64,000 nucleotides of DNA from Orbilia blumenaviensis. Lineage: Eukaryota; Ascomycota; Orbiliomycetes; Orbiliales; Orbiliaceae. The notes beneath the pieces are model-generated. The model saw nothing but the letters and a program-made list of their open reading frames with translations, made no database searches and was not told the DNA's origin. The DNA lies in the NCBI GenBank assembly GCA_036872755.1, contig JAVHNS010000004.1, positions 3,448,720 through 3,512,719 on the forward strand. The letters are read 5' to 3'. This document shows positions 33,873-47,100 of the stretch, in pieces (the stretch's first letter is position 1; each line of letters begins with the position of its first letter). The translations under genes were made by a program, and so were the position numbers.

Positions 33873-36800
33873 ATGGGTGATCAGGAGGACTCGGCGAAGC
33901 GACTGGCGAGGCAGACGAAGCTATTCAATGCCACCATACATGGACATCGCGAGCTGAAGAATGCCGCAGATGGAAACCGCTTTCTGGAATCGTTGTGTGC
34001 CCAAGAAGATGTCACGAAATGTGTTGAGAGTGTTGTTGCCGCAACGGGCGGAATCAATGCTGTTGCCAAGTCATTTCGCTTTTCCCGGGATAGCGTCTTC
34101 CTCAACGGGCTGGCCGCCTCAGTGCTCCACCGCCTGTCCGATCCATCGCTCAAGCAGGTCTACGCCGGAGAATTCCTCAATCGCATTCTCGAGGCTATTG
34201 TTGAGCCACCAACATTCTGGAACACGCTTGTCGAGGCCCATCAGGCTCAGATACTCGATGACAGAGCCACCCACGCGTTTGCCTGGCTCCTGTTTGAAAT
34301 CCTCTCCTGTCATTCTTCCGAAGGGCTGCCAGATGTGCGAGGTGTCGCTGAACATGTAACGGGAAACGAGTCCCTGATCAATGGCTCCTCGCTCGGGATC
34401 CGCAACCTAGGCCAGAAGATCAAGCACCTTCTCAGTAGCACTTCTTCGAACGGGGCGGAAGAAGGCCCCGGTGGACGCCATGATAACGACTTTGTCGACT
34501 ATCGTAAGGTCAAATTGCTACCTACCCCGGATGAATTTGCCTCCCGCGAGCGGCCATTCTATCGCCGGGCTGATGTCGTAGAATCTGTGGACGACCCAAG
34601 CAAAAGCCTCGTTCATCTGGATAATCAATTTCGTCTCTTGCGCGAAGATTTCCTCGGCGAGCTACGCGATGACTTCCACATTGCCATCGGCCAGAAGAAG
34701 GGGAAGCGCAGATTTATCCTTGAAGGTTTAGAATTCAACGGTGTCGATTGCGGAACTGTCAGGAAGCGCAAACCCTGCTCTGTAAAGCTGCAGTGCAACG
34801 GTCATATTCCTCAACTGAAGGGCCTCAAAGGTGCGACCGCACGGAAGGACTTTCTTCGCGAGAACAAAAAATTCATCAAGCATGATTCCTTCGGGTGTCT
34901 CATCAATGGTGACGAGATCGTTGCTTTTGCAAATGTTGACCGCGATGAAGATCTGCTTGCCCAAGAAAAACCTGTCATTGTTCTTAGTATCGAGGATGAA
35001 AAATCTTTCAACAATGTCCTTTACGTGTCAAAAACCTCCGGCGAGCTCAAGTTTGTCCAGGTTGACACAGCCTTCTTTGCCTACAGTCCAATTCTGAAAC
35101 GGCTTCAATCAATGAAAGAAATCCCGTTGCAAGAGCAACTTCTTAGCCTCAGCCCCAGTTCAAACGAAGTCCTTTCTGGTATTGGACCTACAAGTGTCGT
35201 CAACAGCATTCGGGCCCATTTGGAGGACGATCTTCAGGGTATTCTTGGAACAAAAAAAAGCGTAAAGCTTGATATTGCTCAAGCCGAATCGCTTCTCACT
35301 GGGCTGACGAAGAAAGTAAGCTTAATTCAAGGGCCTCCGGGTAAGTCGGTAATGATATCTACGTTTTTTCAGTATTGATTGTGAAGCTGACTCGACTTCT
35401 GCAGGTACTGGGAAATCCTTCATTGGTGCATTGATAGCGAAAGCGCTTCACGATCACACCAAAGAAACCATCCTTGTACAAACATATACGAACCATGCGC
35501 TCGATCAGTTTCTCGAAGATTTACTAAATATTGGCATCCCAACTAATTCTATCGTTCGACTTGGCTCAAAGTCTACCACCGGCACGAAGGCTTTGAGCCT
35601 TTTCGAACAACAGAGCACCTATAAAGAAAATGGGGCTACATACAAGAGGAGACAAGATCAGAAGTCACAAGCGGAGAGTTATCATGATGCTCTGATTAAA
35701 AAGGTCAATCAATATACGACATTTCAACCAACAGAGAAGATTTTGCTTGATTACCTTGAGTTCTCAGCTGATTCCGATTTTTTTGACGCCTTCGTAGTTC
35801 CAGAGAACAAAGAAGGCATGGCCGTGGTCGGGCGCAGAGGCAAGAAGATTAGTGCACATTATCTATTCCAGCGCTGGAGTTCTGGACATGACGCTGGTGT
35901 GTTCCGTCATAGTGCGAAGCAGCAATTTCCGACCGTATGGGCCATGGATGCCGAGATACGTTCGACCCATCTGAAGAGATGGACTCGAGAGGTTTTCGAC
36001 GAACAGATTTCTGAGGTCGGCAACCTAATGCGCAAATACAACGAATGCCAGGAGCAACTTAAACAGATACGCCAGCTTGGAGATTCTCACATCATCGAAC
36101 AGAAGCGCATCATCGGGTGCACCACAACAGCAGCCGCAATGCACACGGATCAGTTACAGAAAGCTTCGCCGGGAGTTGTACTAGTCGAAGAAGCTGGCGA
36201 GATTCTCGAAAGCCACATTCTCACTGCCATGACGCCGAACACAAAGCAACTAGTTCTCATTGGCGATCACAAACAGCTCCGTCCTAAGGTTAACAACCAT
36301 GCATTGACAGTTGAGAAGGGCGACGGTTATAACTTAAATCAATCACTCTTTGAAAGACTTGTACTTGCTGGAGTGCCTCATATTACCCTCAATCGACAAC
36401 ACAGGATGTGCCCCGAGATTTCATCGCTTGTTAGAAATCTCACGTATCCTGAGCTTGAAGACGCTGAGGGGACCAATGGGAGGCCCCGACTCCGTGGCTT
36501 CCAAGACAGCGTCATATTCGTCTCCCACAGCCATCCTGAGCTCAACGCTACACGAATTGCCGACCGTCGTGATGATGGATCAAATTTGAGCAAGGAGAAC
36601 GAATACGAAGCCGAAATCCTCATCAAATGCGTTCGCTACCTTGGCCAACAGGGTTACGGTACTAGCAATCTCGTCGTGTTGACTCCATATCTTGGCCAGC
36701 TCTGCGTGCTGCGCGATACCTTGTCTAAGGACAATGACCCTGTCCTGAACGATCTAGATTCGTTTGAACTGATACGGGCTGGATTGTTGTCACCCGCGGG

Positions 36801-39800
36801 AGCAGGCGTAGGGAAAAGGCAGATTAAAATCTCAACCATCGGTAAGTTAGAAACCAATTCGCTTCGACTTGCAGCGACATACCGCCTAGACGTGGCAGTT
36901 CAGAACCAATGGTGCTGTTGGCGACTGACTCTCCCGTAGATAATTACCAAGGCGAAGAGAGCGACATCGTCATCGTATCTTTGACAAGAAGCAACAGTGT
37001 TGGCGACATTGGCTTCATGGCTTCTCCCCAGCGAGTCAACGTTCTATTGTCAAGAGCGAGAAATGCGTTAATCATGATTGGTAACGCCGATACTTTCATG
37101 AATAGTCGTAAGGGCAAAGATGTCTGGATTCCGTTGATGGAGCAGCTGAAGAAGAACGGGCATGTCTATGATGGGTTCCCTATCCAGTGCGAACAGCATC
37201 CTGAAAAGAAGGCACTGCTGAAAACCAAGGAAGAATTCGACATGGTATGCCCCGATGGAGGCTGCTCTGAACCCTGGTAAGAATGTAGCCGCCTGTCCTA
37301 TCTGTACAATACCTCTAACACCTGAACAGTGGAATACTACTCAATTGTGGGCAACACGAGTGCCCTCACCGTTGTCACCAACTACAAGATCACACGAAGA
37401 TGGAATGCCCTACGATTATCAAGTCAAGGTGCTCCCAGAAGAAGCACAACATCTCGAGGAAGTGCTACGATAAAGCCGCCGCAGTGTGCAGAAAATGTGA
37501 GGCCGAAGACCGGGAGCGAGAGAGACAACGGCAGCGAGATCACAAACTTGACCAGGAGCGCCAGGCAAAACAAGTCGCGTATGCACGGAAGCTAGCCGAG
37601 ATTGAAGATGAAATCGATCATCAGAAGCGCTTGCTCAGGGAGAAGAGGGACGACTGTGACCGCGAGAACAGTATATCTCAGAAGCAACAAGACTTAGCAA
37701 GCTTAAAGGCAAAAGTTAAAGTATTTTCTGAGGGTGGCGCTGGCAGCGCTTCGTCACTACCAAAACAGTCTGACCCACCATCTAGCGGCCGGGCGACTTC
37801 TTCTACCACTACTACAAAGACTCCACCAGCAACTCAAGCCAATCTAACCGTACCTCAACCGAGCCAGAATTCTATGAAAGAGCCAGAGAGCAATGAAGAC
37901 CGCGGCGAATGGGAGATCAGCGAATCGAAAGCTGATTGGGAATGGCTAAAACAGTTTGAGGGCGCTGAGAACGAGGCCCTCGATTCTTTGATGGACATGA
38001 TTGGTCTTGAATCAGTCAAGCAGGAATTCCTTGGAATCAAAGCCAAGGTTGACGTTGTGGTCCGACAGAATGTGTCTCTCAACGACGAGAGGTTCGGTGC
38101 TGCGTTATTGGGAAATCCAGGCACTGGAAAGACTACAGTGGCACGGCTCTATGCAAAATTTCTGGTTAAAGTCGGTGCACTGCCTGGCAGCTACTTTCAC
38201 GAATCATCTGGATCTTCACTGGCCAACGATGGCGTCTCCGCTTGTAAGGCTCATATTGACAAGATACTAGAAGAGGGCGGAGGCGTTTTCTTCATTGATG
38301 AGGCATATCAACTCGTGTCTGGTAACAGTTATGGCGGCAAAGCGGTGCTTGATTATCTCTTGGCCGAAATTGAAAACCTCACAGGCAAAATTGTCTTCGT
38401 CCTTGCAGGCTATCATAAGCAAATGGAGGCTTTCTTCGCGCACAACCCTGGGATTCCCAGCCGCATTCCGAAGCGTATGGAGTTCCAGGACTACGACGAC
38501 AAAGAGCTGCAAACGATCTTTTGTCATTATCTCAAGTCTAAGTACAAAGGAAGCATGAGCGTCGAAGATGGCCTGGCCGGACTATACGTTCGAATCGTAG
38601 CTCGACGAATTGGCCGAGGACGTGGGCGAGACGGATTCGGGAATGCCCGTGAGGTCCAAAACAGGCTCGCCCAAATTACAGAGCGTCAAGCCAAGCGCCT
38701 TCGGAAAGAAAGAAGAGCCGGGCTCAAGCCAGACGATAATATGTTATCAAAGGAAGACCTTATTGGACCGGAACCTTCAGCAGTTCTTAAGAACAACGCC
38801 GCGTGGGCTAAGCTGCGAAAGATGATCGGGTTGAAGGCCGTCAAGACCACTATTCGTGTCCTCTTGGATGGAATTCAGTTCAACTATCAACGCGAATTAG
38901 ATGAAAAGCCTCTCGTTCAGTATTCGCTCAACCGCTGCTTCATTGGGTCACCAGGCACTGGTAAAACATCTGTTGCGAAACTTTACGGGCGCATATTGGC
39001 GGACATCGGCCTTCTTTCTGATGGAGAAGTAGTAGTCAAAAATCCAGCGGACTTTGTTGGAAGCGTGCTCGGAGCCTCAGAAGCGAACACGAAGGCCATC
39101 CTGGCCTCGACAGTCGGCAAAGTTCTCATCATTGATGAAGCATATATGCTCGCAGGTGGGGCTGATCCATACAAGACAGCAGTAATCGACACAATCGTTG
39201 CTGAGGTACAAAGTACTCCCGGTGAGGATCGCTGTGTGCTCCTCCTTGGGTACAAAGATCAGATGGAAGAGATGTTTCGGGATGTTAATCCCGGTCTTGC
39301 TCGACGTTTCCCATTAGATTCGGCTTTTGTGTTCGAGGACTTCAACGACGATGAGCTACGCCGGATCTTGGACCTTAAGCTCAAGGAAATAGGCTTTGGC
39401 GCTACTGATCAGGCCAAGAATGTTGCAATGGAAGTTCTCAGTCGCGCACGGAACCGCCCGAATTTTGGAAACGCTGGCGAAGTTGACATTCTTCTTGACC
39501 GAGCCAAAGAGTTGCACCAAAAACATGTGTCAGCGGGGGAGACAAAGAATTCAGATATCTTCGATGCCGTTGATTTTGATCCGGACTTTGATAGAGGCAC
39601 ACGAGCCGCTACTAACCTTGTACAGCTATTCCAAGACGTTGTCGGATGCGAAAACGTAATTAAGCAATTTGAAGGGTACCAAACCACCGCCGCAAATATG
39701 AAAGCACTCGGGATGGATCCGCGAGATCAAATTCCATTCAACTTTCTTTTCAAAGGGCCTCCAGGCACCGGCAAGACAACAACAGCTCAAAAGATGGGCA

Positions 39801-41074
39801 AAGTCTTCTACGACATGGGTTTCCTCGCTCACGCGAAAGTAGAACAATGTTCCACCACTGATATGATCGGAGAATATGTTGGACACACCGGACCAAAAGT
39901 CAAGAAGCTATTGGAGAAGGCTATGGGCAAAGTTTTGTTCATCGACGAAGCCTATCGTCTTGCTGAAGGAGGATTTGCAACCGAGGCAATGGACGAGCTT
40001 GTTTCCTCTCTCACAGACCCCAAATATGCCCAAAAGCTCATCGTCATTCTTGCCGGCTACGATGAGGATATTGACCGCCTGATGTCGATCAACCCAGGTT
40101 TAACCAGTCGATTTCCAGAATCCGTCGCGTTCAATCATATGGAACCCGAAACCTGCCTTGAATTGCTCACCAAGATCCTGGACGATCTGAAGAAGAGAAA
40201 GAATGCACCGCTTGATCTTTCGGTGCTTAAATCTCCAACCGCGGAGCTCCGTGAGAGTATATTGTGCCTCTTTAAAGACCTGTCGCAACTAAAGTCCTGG
40301 GGTAACGCGCGAGACGTGAAATCCCTCGCTAAGAATATGTTCGGAGAGCTCATTTCTCAAGCAACTGAGCCTATCACTCATCTCGTGCTCACGCAAGATA
40401 TCATATTGAAAGTCATGGGATCCATGTTTGCAGAGCGCGCTCGCCGAACTGAAGCTGCAGAGACTACACGGCATGGACCAAATCGCATAATCCCAATCTC
40501 TGGGCCCACTAAAAAGAATGTGCCAGATCAGCGTGCAAAGGAGACGGACATCACCATGTCATCTTCTACGCGGAACGCTAGCAGTGAGGGAAATGGGCCT
40601 TCGCCAAATGCTCCTCCTCCACACGTTGAGAAGAGGGCGGCCGATCCCTGGAATTCAACACGCCAGCCAGGACGCGATGCAGGGGTATCCGATGAAGTAT
40701 GGAATCAGCTCGAAATCGACAAAAAAGCTGCTATCGCGCGCGAAGAGGAATATCAACGCCTTCAGAAGGAAAGAGTTGAAGAAGAAAAGCGGATCGAAGA
40801 CATGAAGAAAGCAGAGCTGCGGGCTCTTGTTGACGAAGAGAAGCGGAAGCTTGAGCAAGAGCGTATTCAAATGGAGTTGGCTAGGAGGGAAAGAGAGCGG
40901 ATTTTGGCTGCTTTGGAGGAAGAACGGCGGAAGCAAATGGAGGTGCAGAAAAAACTCAGAAGAATGGGACCATGTCCAGCAGGCTATCAGTGGATCAAGC
41001 AGGCTGAGGGTTACCGTTGCGCCGGAGGAAGCCATTTCCTATCCGATGGCGATGTCGATCGCTTCTGTGTCTGA
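33873..41074 (+). CDS. SF1 helicase-NFX1 zinc finger-triple CbbX AAA+ fusion (2,328 aa)
   Basis: One giant protein from exons 33873-35340, 35405-36841, 36940-37276 and 37330-41074, all in frame. The SF1 helicase (ZNFX1/Hrr1-like) has Walker A GPPGTGKS near residue 487, Walker B VVLVEEAGEI near 750, GDHKQLRP, LNRQHRMCPEI, and a C-terminal YQGEESDIVIVSLTRS...VLLSRAR block. The intron 37277-37329 joins CPDGGCSEP to CGILLNCGQHECPHRCH, giving an NFX1-type zinc finger at about 1072-1137, followed by a charged coiled coil (about 1138-1215). Three CbbX/SpoVK-type AAA+ modules follow: Walker A motifs GNPGTGKT (about 1341), GSPGTGKT (about 1620) and GPPGTGKT (about 1890), each with a Walker B of the IDEAY type. 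The C-terminus is a long coiled coil and a small Cys-containing tail. All four NTPase sites look intact. Relatives of the helicase act in RNAi, heterochromatin and antiviral RNA sensing. I infer an RNA-linked remodelling machine. Confidence 0.9.
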
Positions 41075-41321
41075 CCCCTTACTAATTTTTTTATTGACAA
41101 GTACCGTTACAAATTGCTAGATTAGGCAGAATTATAGAGAGCCACATATAATCAGAACTTAGTCATCAACCAACGAACACACAATTCAAGCCAATCCACC
41201 ACCATCGGGTTTCTGTCAGATTATATATAAACTCTGCTATCCGTGTAACAACCAACATTGGGTAGGTAAGAGTCTGTAATCTGATACTTTCGCAAGAACC
41301 GTCTAATTTCCTGTATCCGCT

Positions 41322-41429
41322 CATGCCAGAAAATGCATTAATAATGGTGCTTTTTCCCGAGCCTCAAGGCCCAACAATAGCCGTAGTCTTCCCTTCTTCA
41401 AATTTAAAAGAGACATTTGTAGAGGCCGT
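41322..41429 (-). pseudogene. ABC-transporter NBD relic with stop in Walker A
   Basis: On the minus strand about 35 codons read as the start of an ABC nucleotide-binding domain: NVSFKFEEGKTTAIVGP, then a TGA stop (plus-strand 41364-41366), then GSGKSTIINAFSG. The order (hydrophobic strand, EEGKTTAIVG, Walker A GxxGxGKST) is diagnostic of multidrug-type ABC transporters. The stop sits exactly where the second residue after Gly-Pro should be, and no further ABC motif is found nearby. It is therefore a short dead fragment of a transporter gene. Confidence 0.6.
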
Positions 41430-41430
41430 T

Positions 41431-41576
41431 TATTCCAGCCTAAAGAACACTCCACAGTGCGTTTTTCGCTTATAGCATATGTGGAGGGGTAAGCTAATTC
41501 GTTACTGAATCAGAAGGCTACCTACCACCATCCGACCCGTCTACCTATTCCAGCCTAAAGAGTATTCCACAGTGCG
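41431..41576. repeat. 31-bp direct repeat, two copies
   Basis: TATTCCAGCCTAAAG...CCACAGTGCG occurs at 41431-41461 and 41546-41576. The copies differ at three positions, all transitions. One copy abuts the ABC relic. They may be ends of a mobile-element fragment. Confidence 0.5.
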
Positions 41577-44154
41577 TAGGCACATGGAGAGATGTTGTAC
41601 TTAATTTATATCAAGTAGAATACAAACTATTACTATTACTATTACACTATTTCAATTATTAAACTCATTTGGCAAATAAAACAACCATCATGTCAATTAT
41701 CTCAAGGTACTTACCATAAAATTTTTGGTGTGGTTTATAAATTTAATGTTTTCCGACGGGGCAACGAGACTCACTGCAACACGAGACAGCTAAATTGGGT
41801 TGTGGGGCGGGGCAGGGATTGGTTGCCAGCCTGCCCAGCCTGTGCTGCCCAAATTGGTGCCCAACTCTGACCTGTAAACCACCTAACGCACCGCCCACTA
41901 GTTAGCCTACCTGTTGACCTGCCCACCGACGCTATTCCGTTCACAACTTAATAACCTGTCATTTAATTTACTCAAAAACTAAACAACGAAAATATAACAC
42001 ATGCTTTTCGTTGCCCCTTTGAAGACATTGACTAGCGACCATCTCGCGTTGCTGGTACTTACATCTCGCGGCCGTTACTGAAATAAAAGCTTAACTTCTA
42101 AGCATTGCAACTGAGACACTTAGGGTATCTACGAAGCCGGCTTTGACAAATCATTCAGAACTCGGACAGAGGTTTACTGACACTGGCTAACGCGAAAATT
42201 TTGAGTCTCATCCAAATGGTATTCAATCGATGCGTTCTGACAGAACCTATTCATGTGTGGCCATCTTGCGTCTAGGAATTCATCCACTTAGATGTAGCTT
42301 GAACTCGCACAATATTATCCTTGAACATGCCACAGTTCCGCGAGCATATAGTTAGAAGGCTGCCGAAATTGAAACAAAGAACACAACGATCGAAAGGACC
42401 GAACAACAGCGGCTCTACAGGTCGGTAAGCATCTGTTGTACAAGCTAACACCTATGGAGGCGTCACCTATGCGTCTTTCCAACTCCGGTTCACGGCCTCC
42501 CAGCCTGCATAGAACCTGCAGGTGAGCTTAGAGAATCCCTAGCCGAGCGGTGGAACTGGACAGCGATTGTGAATTTGATAGGAGAAGCTCATGCGCGCAT
42601 AGTTGTCGCGCATAAGTTAGTTTAGATTCTTTACTAAGTACCGCAGCAAGCGGCCAATTGGCTTGTATGGGGAAAATTCCAGGGCGGGCTTGCACGTAAT
42701 CAGCAGAGATAAATGCTACGTACTGCTGCATTCGCGAGCTGCTGCGCGAAACCTCCCAAAAGGAAACCACAGCCGCAAGTTCTCGCTTTCATGTTCGCAC
42801 AGAAATCCGTTGGTTAGCGAGTTTCGCGGGTCTTTCCCCTAGAGCGACAAGCGAAGACCAGACGGCCCTATAGCCCTATACACAATCAAATACATATACC
42901 AAAACACCATCATTACGCACATGTGGGTGGGGCTCGCTACCACGGAAGAACGCTTGGGGTCTAACATATTCTCTTTCTAGAGTACAGTATTCCGGAGAAT
43001 GATGTGGGCGTGTGGGTTGCTGTGTTGGACAAGACAAAATGGACTAAGGGTAGCTGCTGGTTGGCTTGAATTCCGCCACGTCACATACTAGTTATGCATA
43101 ACCGTTAACTTTCTAGGCCGTCGGCCAGGCCTCGAGCTTGTATCTGGATCGCGGGGAAAGAACCATTGTATTCATACTGAAACTGGGATTCCCGTGCATG
43201 ATGCATATAGAAGGGCCAGCATTCACTTGCACTTGATCCTAGACTGTATGCGAAGCTAGGAAAAAGTTAGTCAATGTCAACACTTGTAGACAGACGCACC
43301 GATATTAGGAGCCTCGATACTATCGATCGGATTCTGTAATATAAGCAAGCCCCGCCGTTATGGCCTCATCTTCAAACTCATTATTCGATACCACCAGTAG
43401 CAAGTACCACCATTCTTGGGATCGTTGACTCTGAAATGATCTCACGATGTTGAATGTCAGCATATGAATTTTCAAGATCTATCCCAAGGTTATGGGTTTC
43501 TCGAAGAAAACCAAAATACTCCAGGCGTAGTACAACAGATAATCAATCCGATTTTAAAGAGTACAGTAGAAGTATCAAAACGGGAATGAAAAAAACCCGC
43601 AAACTGTCAGAATCTTGTGACCGCAGAAAAAGTTGATGCATAATTTAGGGCCATGGACCACGCAGCACTAGACCCACCATCCTCTGGAGGATAGATGTAC
43701 GCGTCCGCCTCGCATTTCGAAAGCTGTGCTCTTACACTGTAGACAAACCCATGAAATAGTAGTTTAATAGCTCATACCGGACGCCGAACGGGCGTCTAGA
43801 CCCGGTACTACCGGGAAATATATTAGTATGCCTTTCTCCAAGCTCTGAAATCGATTTGAATAGGGTCCCACGAAGTCTTATCTTCTACCATAAGGAAATA
43901 TAATAATACCTTTTAATTTTACCCCTCTTTCGTTTTTGACGTTACTGTTCCCCCGCCTGTAAAACTCGCACCTAACCCTATTGCATTATTTATACACGCG
44001 TAACATCAAAACTGCTGTATGTATGCTGATAATCCCATCACATTGATACGAAAATACTGTGCGACAGCTAGGAGTTGGCATTTACCTAACTGTGCCGTAG
44101 TATCGTCGTTTCTTAGTTTTCAACGGCTGGGCGAGCAGCCACCATAAATGAACA

Positions 44155-47100
44155 ATGTCATCAAGCACTGAAATTGAGGCGCTGGCACAGGACCCAAAGC
44201 CACTGAGTTTCAGAATACGGCACATAAACAAACGGCATACTAAAGACGATGTTAGAAAATGCTTAGAAAATATCCTAAAGACTGAACAAAAAGTTGTGAA
44301 TGATATCTATATAGAAATAACATCCGCGAACGACGTCGGAGATACAACACGGAGAGTCTGTGTTGTGACATTTCACTACGACGGATCGGAGCCACAGCCA
44401 GCACCAGTGCACCCATCCTGCTTCGAGCAACACCTAAGGGAAGCCAATGACGAATTGATGCTCGACATAAGGGATGGTAGACTGTGGAACAAGAGGCGTC
44501 GGCGTAACGAAAATCCGGATGACGAATCCAATTACAGGATCACCGTCGATAAGGGGTTCCGTGGCTTGACGCCTCTCTACGAGCCCGAGAACCCGGAAAG
44601 TGTAGATGCCAAGTATGTTTCCGACTACGAACACGTAAAAACATGTGAACATGAGCTGCAGATATTGATGAGATGATATTTTCATTATTAGTGTTATTGC
44701 TGTCATGGGGCTCACCCCGAATGCATACGCAGTCTGGCAGGGCGAGAAATCAGACAAAATGTGGCTCCGACACTTCTTCGAGCAATCAGACAACTTGAAA
44801 AACTGTCGAAGTTTGATTTTTGGCTACAACGGGGATCTCTGGGTAGAAGCGCTATATAAGAAGGAAGACTACACAAAAGGTCTTATGGAAGATATAGTTG
44901 AGTTCCTCAGAACTCACCCGCATGTGAGTGTACTATCTACCGCTTCCTTCGCGCTACTTTGGGCTAACTCCAGCATATGTAGAAACCAATTATCTTTGTT
45001 GGGCACAGCTACGGTGGTCTCTTAATCGCAGATGTTAGTGTCTCCGCCCCTAAGCCCATCAACAGTTAAACCCTTTAAGTTTTGCCCCCCATCGTGACCT
45101 ACGTAAACTGACAGCTGAAATTAGATGTTACGGACTGCATACTTCTGGCGCCAAAACCCGGAGAGATATCGAATTTATGAGCTTACCAAGGGTATATTCT
45201 TCTTCGCGACGCCCCATCGGGGCATGTTCATTGATGACCTCCAGAAAATCAACAGCCATAAGTACCGTGGAGAAATAATTCAGGGCCTCCAAAAAAGAGA
45301 TTTACGCTTTGATGGGATATTTACAGAAGAACTGAAGCAGTTCATTCAAGTTATCAAAGAGGGGGCCATCAAAGTTTATAGCTTTGCGGAAACAGAACTC
45401 ACAAATCAACTGGAGAAGGTGGGCTTCAATCGATCGCTACCTATAGACCCTGGTCGCCCTTTTACGAGTTAGACTCTAACATGAACTTTCTATAGTCTGA
45501 CGATAGTATAAGGCCGCATCAGTGTGTTGAACAAAAACATCAAGTCGACCGCGCAAGCGCCTTCCTTGCTCTCTCGGGTCACGAAACCGAACACCATGCA
45601 GAAGGCAAAAACCACCGCAACATTATAAAATTCGATAACTTCGACGATCGAACTTATACAGCCATGCTGAAAGGCTTAAAGAAATGTTTAGAGTACATCA
45701 AACAACCAACCGATGATACAGTGAAGGCTAAGCCCACCAGAGGTGAGTCACCTCAGATAGCTTATAGTCATGTTAAACTAGTATCGTATGCTCTTGATGA
45801 AACAGCGCGGTTGGGGGCTGTCCGCGAGTCCCTAGACTAGAGAGATATGGCCCCTAGGTTGAAGTTGGAAGACTATACCCTCACGCCGTTCCCATTCTAG
45901 CCACCTTTCCACTCTATGTCTGCTGAAGCTTTTTAAATATATTTGCAAGATCCTTAATCTCCTTCATATGGACACCTAGTATTTGGGATCGTGGCAACAG
46001 CAGAAAACTTCCGGCCAAACTGAACTTTTAGATATATGTATTGTATTCAAGAATACATCAATACTAATGAGAGCTCAATTGATTAACAACTGCCTCTTCA
46101 ATCTCTTAGATATAGACTGTGCTGGATATATCCTCCCCGGCAGATGGCGCCAGGAAATAAAAGAATTCAACTGTTTTAAGCGGGTCTGCAAGTTATCCGA
46201 ACTTGATTGGAAAATAAAACAAAATACAGGCAAACCTTTGGTGATTTGGGGCCCCCGTTATACGGGGAAAAAATATCTTTTGATGCAATACCTGAAGGAC
46301 CCGAGTTGTTGGAAGAATATATTTTGGAATGTTTACTGGATAGACGCCAGAGACAAGGAAAACTCCTGTAAACTGATCTTTGAAGAGCTCAGGCAAAGTC
46401 ATCCCGGCCTGATACCCTGCAGCCCCGCAGATTCGCGGACGAACTACGAATGTCAGCTTCTTGATGCTTCTGAGCGTTTCTTCGAGAATACCAGTACCGA
46501 AAACGACAGCCGTAAAATCCTTTTGATCTATTTCAATGCCCACTCAAAGAACTTTGATATTCCAACATACGAAACCACAGGAAAAAGGTTTAACGAAGGC
46601 ACACCAATTAGCCAATGTATACCTTCAAGGTTTCGGCGCTGCTATCTAACCTCGAATCTTGAACTTGTGCCGCGTTCGAGCCCAAGAGCCCCAACTCTGG
46701 ACAATTCCATAGAAGTTTATAACTTCACGCTTAAGGAGGGTACGGAACTCCTACTCAAAGAAGAGGAGAGTCCCGATCAAGTCGCAGCGGAGAGGTTGGC
46801 GTTGGCTTGTGGAAACCACCCGCTACTGATACGAAATGCGAAAGATATTCTGCGAACGTTGAGGGGATGCGATCCGGTTAACTTTAATTTACTCTGTAAC
46901 CCGCAAAACCTAGCCCGTATCTACAACTATCGATCCTTAGGGAGCTCTAGATCTCAAAGCATAAGCTCAGGATCAGGACCACCACCAACAGACTCAGAGC
47001 CAAGACTCGACGACTTATCGCTTGTTCAATCCCAAGTGACAACTGGTCCGTGTAAGCTTTATAATAGGATCTTGAAGTCGTTTTTCACCCACGAGACGGG

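Larger units (their letters stand above)
41075..44154. other. 3.1-kb intergenic region with element relics
   Basis: No intact gene. It contains the ABC-domain relic listed separately and a direct repeat of 31 bp (41431-41461 and 41546-41576) whose copies differ by three transitions. A GC-rich stretch at about 41810-41940 has repeated GCCTGCCC-like words. A hairpin GACGCC-GAAC-GGGCGTC lies near 43780. The rest shows no coding signal; the last part is the promoter of the NLR-like gene. Confidence 0.45.

Noticed and set aside
33873..36939. Telomere-linked RecQ helicase (TLH type)
   Set aside because: Motifs are SF1/ZNFX1-like (GDHKQLRP, QHRM, a VEEAG Walker B), not RecQ, and the gene is 23 kb from the telomere.
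33873..41074. Two separate genes, helicase and AAA+ protein
   Set aside because: A 53-bp GT/AG intron at 37277-37329 joins them in frame and rebuilds an NFX1 zinc finger whose halves lie on either side.
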